Source: Hominiventricola aquisgranensis | GTDB taxonomy: Bacteria > Bacillota > Clostridia > Lachnospirales > Lachnospiraceae | Length of the DNA: 64,000 bases | Assembly: GCF_040096225.1 (NCBI RefSeq) | Contig: NZ_JBBMFC010000009.1 | Span: 41,270 to 105,269 of the forward strand | Reading direction: 5' to 3' | Shown here: positions 58,808-64,000 of the stretch, in pieces | Layout of the letters: each line of letters starts with the position of its first letter | Position numbering within the stretch: the stretch's first letter is position 1 | The notes under the pieces: generated by a model | What the model saw: only the letters and a program-made list of their open reading frames with translations | What the model was told of the DNA's origin: nothing | Databases searched by the model: none | Translations under genes and position numbers: made by a program

Positions 58808-59752
58808 ATGGTAACAAGGGAAGAATTTTATGTTGATTCAGTAGATGAAATTCATATGATACACGGTTTCCGCTGGTACAATACAGATAAGGCTTACAAG
58901 GGTGTGATCCAGGTTGTACACGGAATGCTGGAATATATTGAGAGATATGATGAGTTTGCCAGGGCCATGGCAGAGAATGGTTACTTTGTGATCGGACACG
59001 ATCATCTTGGACATGGAGATTCCGTGAAAGATTCCGAAGAACTTGGGTATGTAGGAGAACAGGGAGCAGTTCTGTGGCTTCGGGATATGGAACAGATCCG
59101 TCGTATGGCAGTCTCCTATGCACCGAAGGTTCCTTATATTATGCTGGGACACAGCATGGGATCTTATCTGGTGCGCAGATATCTGATCTATCATGGCAAC
59201 CGGGTAGATGGAGCAGTGATTATGGGGACTGGCCAGCAGAATCCGCTGCTGGTGAAGACAGGGCTTCTTGTCACATATCTTGATATGATGCGGATCGGTC
59301 CCAAAGGGCATAGCAAGTTTCTGGATCAGATGACCTGTTCAGGGTTTGTCCGGAAATTCCCGGATAACCGGAAGACAGGAAGCTGGGTCAGCCGGGATCC
59401 GCAGGTGCTGATCCACACACTTCAGGATCCGCTGATGAATTTTGGATTTACATTGAATGCTTACGAGGCGCTTCTGCGTACGATCGAAGAAGCAACGGAT
59501 TCAAGACGGGTGGTGAAGATGCCGCGGGATCTGCCGATTCTGATCCTGTCAGGAGATGAAGATCCGGTAGGTGGCAATGGAAAAGGTGTCCGTCGTTTTG
59601 AAAAAATGTTAAAAAGAGCAGGTATGAAGAATGTCACCTGCATGCTTTACCCGCATGCAAGACATGAACTGCTCAATGACCTGGATAAGGAACAGGTCTT
59701 ACATGATATCGAACATTGGTGTGATACCATTGAACGAAGAAACAGGAGGTAA
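58808..59752 (+). CDS. Alpha/beta hydrolase (lysophospholipase/monoacylglycerol lipase-like)
   Basis: A 314-residue serine hydrolase of the S33/Hydrolase_4 family. The oxyanion region is VVHGMLEYIERYDEFA, the nucleophile elbow GHSMGS, and the acidic and His members are in ILSGDEDPVGG and YPHARHELLND. GHDHLGHGDS is the typical cap-adjacent motif. No signal peptide, so cytosolic; substrate probably an acylglycerol or lysophospholipid. AAGGGAAG precedes the ATG at 58808. The DUF1002 gene starts 2 bp after its stop. Confidence 0.92.
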   Translation: MVTREEFYVDSVDEIHMIHGFRWYNTDKAYKGVIQVVHGMLEYIERYDEFARAMAENGYFVIGHDHLGHGDSVKDSEELGYVGEQGAVLWLRDMEQIRRMAVSYAPKVPYIMLGHSMGSYLVRRYLIYHGNRVDGAVIMGTGQQNPLLVKTGLLVTYLDMMRIGPKGHSKFLDQMTCSGFVRKFPDNRKTGSWVSRDPQVLIHTLQDPLMNFGFTLNAYEALLRTIEEATDSRRVVKMPRDLPILILSGDEDPVGGNGKGVRRFEKMLKRAGMKNVTCMLYPHARHELLNDLDKEQVLHDIEHWCDTIERRNRR

Positions 59753-59754
59753 AC

Positions 59755-60627
59755 ATGAGAAAATGGTTTGGAATGCTGCTGATGTCCATGCTTCTGATGG
59801 CAGGATGTATGCAGGTGTCCGCAGCTGAGAGTGGTGTGCTGGCACTGGGGGCGAATCTGTCAGATTCACAGAAAGCAGAAGTCTATGCACAGATGGGGAT
59901 CACGGCAGAACAGGCTGCTTCTTATCAGACGATCTATATAACCAATGATATGGAGCATCAGTATCTGGATGCATCTCTGGGAGCATCGGTGGTTGGAACT
60001 CATTCTCTGTCTTCTGTACTGCTGATCCCGCAGGAGAGTGGTGCAGGACTCAACGTAGAAACGCATAACATTAACTACTGCACGATCTCCATGTATCGGA
60101 ATGCGTTGCTGACTGCAGGTGTGGAAGATGCCAAGGTGATCGTGGCAGCACCAAGTCCTATGAGTGGTACGGCAGCACTTGTTGGTGCGGTAAAAGCGTA
60201 TGAGACTTACAGCGGTACAACCGTCAGCGATTCTGTGCTGGAGACTGCGGCTGATGAGCTGGTGTTGACTGGTCAGCTTAGTGAGGATCTGGATTCCGAG
60301 AAGATCTCTGATCTGATCGCATATCTGAAGCAGCAGATCGCAGAGAACCATCTGGATGACCCGGACAAGCTGGCAGATCTGGTGCGTCAGGCAGCTGAGG
60401 AGATGGGAATTACTCTGACAGATGAACAGGTATCCCAGATCGTAGATCTGCTTTTGAAGCTGAGCAAGCTGGATATTGATCCGGACAAGCTGGCGAAGCA
60501 GGCAAAGGAGCTTTATAATAAGCTGGAATCTCTGGGAATCACTGTGGATAAGGAAAAAGTAGGAAATTTCATTACGAACTTCGTATCTTCCATCTGGGAA
60601 CTGATCCAGAGCTTTTTGAATCAATAG
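59755..60627 (+). CDS. Secreted DUF1002 protein
   Basis: A 290-residue protein with a signal peptide (MLLMSMLLMAGCMQVSAAE; it can also be read as a lipobox, MAGC). The DUF1002 core (residues 35-190) has LGANLSDSQKAEVYAQMGI and AGVEDAKVIVAAPSPMSGTAALVGAVKAYE, quoted in part (SPMSGTAALVGAVKAYE). The C-terminal 100 residues are helical. Function unknown for the family; widespread in Clostridia and Bacilli. The gene is next to a hydrolase gene and probably co-transcribed. Confidence 0.9.
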   Translation: MRKWFGMLLMSMLLMAGCMQVSAAESGVLALGANLSDSQKAEVYAQMGITAEQAASYQTIYITNDMEHQYLDASLGASVVGTHSLSSVLLIPQESGAGLNVETHNINYCTISMYRNALLTAGVEDAKVIVAAPSPMSGTAALVGAVKAYETYSGTTVSDSVLETAADELVLTGQLSEDLDSEKISDLIAYLKQQIAENHLDDPDKLADLVRQAAEEMGITLTDEQVSQIVDLLLKLSKLDIDPDKLAKQAKELYNKLESLGITVDKEKVGNFITNFVSSIWELIQSFLNQ

Positions 60628-60641
60628 GTAAATGAATGTAT

Positions 60642-60672
60642 AAGAAAAGGACTGCATTGCAGTCCTTTTCTT
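60642..60672. terminator. Bidirectional terminator
   Basis: AAGAAAAGGACTGC (60642-60655) / GCAGTCCTTTTCTT (60659-60672), 3-nt loop. It serves the DUF1002 gene on the plus strand and the 88-residue gene on the minus strand. Confidence 0.88.
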
Positions 60673-60685
60673 GACAGGGCTCAGG

Positions 60686-60952
60686 TTAATCTTCTTCAAT
60701 TACCTGAAATTCCAGATAGTCGAAATCAATCTCTTCCACAAAGCTGTCCTGGTGAAATCGGGTCTTGGCGTGATGTTGAAAATCCCGGATGTTGGACTCC
60801 AGCCAGATAGGCTTCCCAAGGTCAAAGGTGTAACACATCTCTTCCAATGCCCGCATAACCTTATGAGTTCTTGTATCATCACTGTCATCACAGACAACAG
60901 TATCTCTTAACATATGATTATCTTTAAAAATTTTTCCCCATACGCGAAACAT
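60686..60952 (-). CDS. Conserved 88-residue protein of unknown function
   Basis: Starts MFRVWGKIFKDNHMLRDTVV, then CDDSDDTRTHKVM...ALEEMC and ends in the acidic DFDYLEFQVIEED. AGGAGG precedes the ATG at 60952 on the minus strand. The pattern is conserved in my memory of Lachnospiraceae small proteins, but no function is known. Highly charged and without membrane segments, so cytosolic. Single gene, ending at the bidirectional terminator. Confidence 0.75.
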   Translation of the reverse strand: MFRVWGKIFKDNHMLRDTVVCDDSDDTRTHKVMRALEEMCYTFDLGKPIWLESNIRDFQHHAKTRFHQDSFVEEIDFDYLEFQVIEED

Positions 60953-61122
60953 ATTTGTCCTCCTGCGTGCTGTCGTTGGCGTTCTTGTTTTTCAGTATAA
61001 GGGTTTCTGGTTGGAAAGTAAAGAAATGATTTTCATAAGAACAACTAATAAAATTCCATTGATAAAATGAAAAATTTATGAATAACTTACAAAAAGTGAC
61101 AAAAAAAGCAGATAACATATGA

Positions 61123-61128
61123 TATAAT
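61123..61128 (+). promoter_or_regulatory. Probable -10 box of the alarmone synthetase gene
   Basis: TATAAT, with no good -35 at 16-18 bp (GTGACA is 21 bp away). The gene start is 56 bp downstream. Confidence 0.4.
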
Positions 61129-61183
61129 AAAGTATTGTGAGACGGTAAGAGAAGGAAAATAATATCAGGGGAGAAATCATAAT

Positions 61184-61846
61184 ATGGCAGTAGAAATGAG
61201 TATTCAGGAATACATAAGAGAACGCTCGGACAGAGATGGGTTCGAGACAGCCATGTTTATCTATCAGTCAGCGTTGACGCAGATGGGAAGCCGGATTGAG
61301 GTGCTGAACAGCGAACTGAACCATATGCACTCATACAATCCGATTGAGTATGTGAAGAGCCGCCTGAAGACACCGGAAAGCATTATGAAAAAGCTGCGGA
61401 AAAATGGACATAATCTGAATATTGAGGATATGATCGAGTATGTCAATGATATTGCAGGAATCCGCATTACCTGTTCGTTTTTCTCAGAAATCTATTTTGT
61501 GGCAGATATGATCGCACGGCAGGATAATCTGGAAGTGATCAGCATTAAGGATTATATCAGCCAGCCAAAGGAAAGCGGCTACAAGAGTTATCATATGCTT
61601 TTGTCCATTCCGGTAGCGTTAGGAGACGCCAAGGTTCCAACCAAAGTAGAACTTCAGATCAGAACCATGGCCATGGATTTCTGGGCAAGTCTGGAGCATA
61701 AGATCTACTACAAATATGAAGGAAATGCACCGGATTATTTTGAACGGGAGCTGCAGGAGTGCTCATCGATCATCTCCCGGCTGGATGCCAAGATGATGAC
61801 ATTGAATGAAGCAATGAAGCGGATCGAAGGAGATCCGGGGCTGTAG
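61184..61846 (+). CDS. Small alarmone synthetase (RelP/RelQ-like)
   Basis: A 220-residue ppGpp synthetase without hydrolase or regulatory domains. RelA_SpoT motifs: EYVKSRLKTPESIMKKL, the GDP/GTP and Mg motifs around DIAGIRITCSF and YISQPKESGYKSYHMLL, then VELQIRTMAMDFWASLEH. Such enzymes add pyrophosphate from ATP to GTP or GDP, usually under transcriptional control in stress. The ATG at 61184 or 61196 could start; GGGGAG lies upstream. It ends at a strong terminator. Confidence 0.94.
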   Translation: MAVEMSIQEYIRERSDRDGFETAMFIYQSALTQMGSRIEVLNSELNHMHSYNPIEYVKSRLKTPESIMKKLRKNGHNLNIEDMIEYVNDIAGIRITCSFFSEIYFVADMIARQDNLEVISIKDYISQPKESGYKSYHMLLSIPVALGDAKVPTKVELQIRTMAMDFWASLEHKIYYKYEGNAPDYFERELQECSSIISRLDAKMMTLNEAMKRIEGDPGL

Positions 61847-61849
61847 ATC

Positions 61850-61894
61850 AAAAGACAGCGCAGATCAGGTAAAACTGACAGCGCTGTCTTTTGT
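61850..61894 (+). terminator. Alarmone synthetase terminator
   Basis: AAAAGACAGCGC (61850-61861) / GCGCTGTCTTTT (61881-61892). The right arm's TTTT provides most of the U-run. Confidence 0.88.
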
Positions 61895-62153
61895 GTTCCC
61901 ACCCATATATAAACCCTGTTAAAATATTCTGTAAAAATGAGGAGTGCCCCGGCAATACGGATGCCGGGGCTATTATGAAAAAAATTACCTGTATGTCGTT
62001 TGTTAATTGTTTGTTTCCTTTGATTTATCTAAAGTATACCAATCAATTATGAATAAATTATGAACAAAATTTAAATATTATGTGAAACTGCATAAAAAAT
62101 CACGGAATCAAAGATGACAAATGTGCAAAATACATAATGCATATGTCGTTTGG
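61895..62153. other. Intergenic stretch with one strong hairpin
   Basis: GCCCCGGC (61946-61953) / GCCGGGGC (61963-61970) is a perfect 8-bp G+C stem with no T-run in either orientation. The rest is A+T-rich and without an ORF. I see no conserved element beyond the promoter at 62154. Confidence 0.4.
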
Positions 62154-62182
62154 TTGTAAATAAAACAGGAACGTGCTAAAAT
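62154..62182 (+). promoter_or_regulatory. Promoter of the inorganic pyrophosphatase gene
   Basis: TTGTAA (62154-62159), 17-bp spacer, TAAAAT (62177-62182), 51 bp before the ATG; AGGAGAA precedes the start codon. Confidence 0.55.
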
Positions 62183-62232
62183 AAAGTCAGTATATTTGGT
62201 ATAGGATAAATATAATAGGAGAATAGTGGATT

Positions 62233-63882
62233 ATGTCAACAGACACAGCACCAATCTATGTGATTGGCCATAAGAATCCGGATACGGATTCCATCTGTTC
62301 TGCGATCGCGTATGCAGAACTGAAAAATCTGCTGCATGGGGGTGGATATGTGGCAGCCCGTGCAGGTCAGATCAACCAGGAAACCCAGTATGTCATGAAC
62401 TTTTTTCAGACACAGCCACCTATCTATGTATCGGATGTGATGACGGATGTCAGCGATATTGAGATTCGTAAGACGCAGGGTGTGTCCGGTCAGATTTCCC
62501 TGAAAAAAGCATGGAATATGATGCGGGCACTGGGAGTTGTTACCCTGCCGATCACAGATAATCAGAGATTGCAGGGATTGATTACCATCGGTGATATTGC
62601 AAATGCGTACATGGATGTGTACGACAACTGTATTCTTTCTGTAGCGAAGACTCCGTACAAAAACATTCTGGAGACACTGGATGCAGAGTTACTGATCGGT
62701 GAACCGGATGCAGTATTTGATAAGGGCGAAGTGGTCATTGCAGCAGCCAACCCGGACGTAATGGAGGATTACATCCATCAAGGAGATATGGTCATTCTTG
62801 GAAACCGTTACGAATCCCAGCTTTGTGCCATCGAGATGAATGCTGCATGCATCATTGTCTGCATGGGAGCAAAGGTATCTAAGACGATCCAGAAGCTGGC
62901 GCAGGAGCATAACTGTAGTATCATTGTGACACCGCATGATACATTTACTATTGCACGTATGATCAATCAGAGTATGCCGATCTCTCATTTCATGAAAAAA
63001 GATGGACTGGTTACGTTTAAGGTAACAGAGAAGACAGAAGATATCCGCGGCATCATGGGACAGAAACGGTACCGCGATTTCCCAATCCTGGATCAGGATG
63101 GCAATTATATCGGTATGATCTCCCGCCGGAACCTGTTGAATCTGCGTAAAAAACGGGTGATCCTGGTAGATCACAACGAGGCAAGCCAGACGGTTGACGG
63201 TATTGCTTATGCAGATATTCTGGAGATTATCGATCATCACCGGATCGGAACTCTGGAGACATTGGAACCGGTTTATTTCCGCAATCAGCCGGTAGGCTGT
63301 ACGGCAACAATCGTATATCAGATGTATCAGGAAAACAGAGTGCAGATTCCGAAGAATATTGCAGGTCTTCTGATGGCAGCGATCATTTCCGATACGTTGA
63401 TGTTCCGTTCCCCAACCTGTACATCTATTGACCGGGCGGCTGCAGAGAAACTGTCAGAGATCTGCGGTGTGGAGATTGAAGAGTTTGCCATCGACATGTT
63501 CAGCGCAGGCAGTGATATGAGTTCCCGTACACCGAAGGAGATCTTCAACCAGGATAAGAAGAAATTCCAGGTGGGTGACCACGGGTTTATGGTATCTCAG
63601 ATCAACAGCATGAATGCTATCGAGCTGGAGGAGATCAAGGAGAAGCTCATCCCATATCTGGAAGAAAAGTTCGATGGTCTTGGCGTGGAGATGTGCTACG
63701 TCATGCTGACCAATATTGTAAAGGAAGACACAGAACTGCTTTGCTTTGGCGAGAAAGCAAGAGAAGTGATCCTGAGTGCATTTCAGCTTCCTTCGGATAT
63801 GGAAGATATCGTTCTGAAGGGTCTTGTGTCCCGTAAGAAACAGCTAATTCCAAGTATTGTAACTGTACTTCAACAGATGTAA
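62233..63882 (+). CDS. ppaC: CBS-domain Mn-dependent inorganic pyrophosphatase (family II)
   Basis: Hydrolyses pyrophosphate from biosynthesis. The 549-residue length shows the regulated CBS type: catalytic DHH domain with the Mn ligands in IGHKNPDTDS (H13, D17, D19), then an insert with two CBS motifs (about 70-130 and 250-300) around a DRTGG-like segment, the DHH motif DHHRIG near 334-338, and the DHHA2 domain at the C-terminus. In characterised relatives AMP/ADP inhibit and ATP or Ap4A activate through the CBS pair. It is a single gene closed by two hairpins. Confidence 0.94.
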   Translation: MSTDTAPIYVIGHKNPDTDSICSAIAYAELKNLLHGGGYVAARAGQINQETQYVMNFFQTQPPIYVSDVMTDVSDIEIRKTQGVSGQISLKKAWNMMRALGVVTLPITDNQRLQGLITIGDIANAYMDVYDNCILSVAKTPYKNILETLDAELLIGEPDAVFDKGEVVIAAANPDVMEDYIHQGDMVILGNRYESQLCAIEMNAACIIVCMGAKVSKTIQKLAQEHNCSIIVTPHDTFTIARMINQSMPISHFMKKDGLVTFKVTEKTEDIRGIMGQKRYRDFPILDQDGNYIGMISRRNLLNLRKKRVILVDHNEASQTVDGIAYADILEIIDHHRIGTLETLEPVYFRNQPVGCTATIVYQMYQENRVQIPKNIAGLLMAAIISDTLMFRSPTCTSIDRAAAEKLSEICGVEIEEFAIDMFSAGSDMSSRTPKEIFNQDKKKFQVGDHGFMVSQINSMNAIELEEIKEKLIPYLEEKFDGLGVEMCYVMLTNIVKEDTELLCFGEKAREVILSAFQLPSDMEDIVLKGLVSRKKQLIPSIVTVLQQM

Positions 63883-63897
63883 ATAAGAAAATTTCAA

Positions 63898-63972
63898 AAC
63901 AGGCTATCCTATGGATAGCCTGTTCAGACTGTAGACAAAGTGGTGTTTGACCGTTAGGCCAGGCACCACTTT
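63898..63972 (+). terminator. Two tandem hairpins after ppaC
   Basis: First: AACAGGCTATCC (63898-63909) / GGATAGCCTGTT (63913-63924), weak T-run. Second: AAAGTGGTG (63937-63945) / CACCACTTT (63964-63972), followed by TCTC. The second probably terminates. Confidence 0.75.
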
Positions 63973-64000
63973 TCTCTTGCGTTTATTTTATTCAGTAAAA

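Overview
This is chromosomal DNA of a low-to-mid G+C, spore-forming Gram-positive anaerobe, most likely a gut member of the Lachnospiraceae (Blautia / Mediterraneibacter / Dorea-like). The reasons are the mazG-HU-rqcP-yabP-yabQ-divIC-spoIIE-tilS-hpt-ftsH order (a Clostridia/Bacilli signature), a CotS-like spore coat protein, a GAAC-N4-GTTC type SOS box, a BglG/LicT-type antiterminator with its RNA targets, and several small protein families familiar from Lachnospiraceae. The genus is not proven.

Layout. 1-295: a foldback repeat. 296-5210: GIY-YIG protein, orphan histidine kinase, HIT protein, ECF-type sigma factor, murG, and two poorly known surface/secreted proteins. 5653-9551: TSCPD protein, a transposase-like relic, mtnN, a membrane protein, and an SOS-controlled Y-family polymerase with a small partner. 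9899-14978: pgi, an RluA-family pseudouridine synthase, an AI-2E/YtvI-type membrane protein and a KtrB/KtrA potassium uptake pair. 15123-20912: an A+T-rich island with a FadR-type GntR regulator, a three-gene TRAP transporter, a 2-hydroxyacid dehydrogenase and a DHDPS/NAL-superfamily lyase; two TGTC(A/T)GACA operators tie the regulator to the transporter genes. 21097-27563: proS, cca, a CotS-like protein, a phosphohexomutase and mazG. 27633-34747: the sporulation/division/essential-gene cluster ending in ftsH. 34980-38771: two GH13 alpha-glucan enzymes. 38904-39131: two tRNA-Gly genes. 39435-47920: radical SAM protein, exonuclease, a 34-residue membrane protein, VanW protein, AIR-synthase-like protein, Lrp regulator plus aminotransferase, trmL and a SleB-type hydrolase. 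47965-53313: an alpha-glucoside PTS operon (EIIA, antiterminator, EIICB, GH4 6-phospho-alpha-glucosidase, YitT) with two ribonucleic antiterminator/terminator switches. 53499: tRNA-Pro. 53928-56978: Rrf2 regulator, a collapsed flavin/ferredoxin gene, and an osmoprotectant-type ABC transporter. 57066-63882: a GNAT relic, aspartate kinase, alpha/beta hydrolase, DUF1002 protein, small alarmone synthetase and a CBS-type Mn-dependent inorganic pyrophosphatase.

No CRISPR array, intact transposase, prophage, defence island or rRNA operon was seen. I found no clearly new multi-gene system. The best candidates for new biology are non-coding or small: a possible minus-strand small RNA near 39250-39347, a 175-bp foldback near 24108-24284, a dispersed palindromic repeat with three sites, a terminator-like hairpin that contains the yabP ribosome binding site, and the unusual membrane-anchored TRAP binding protein with its uncharacterised sugar-acid-type pathway. 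All assignments come from reading sequence and remembered family motifs; no database search was run.
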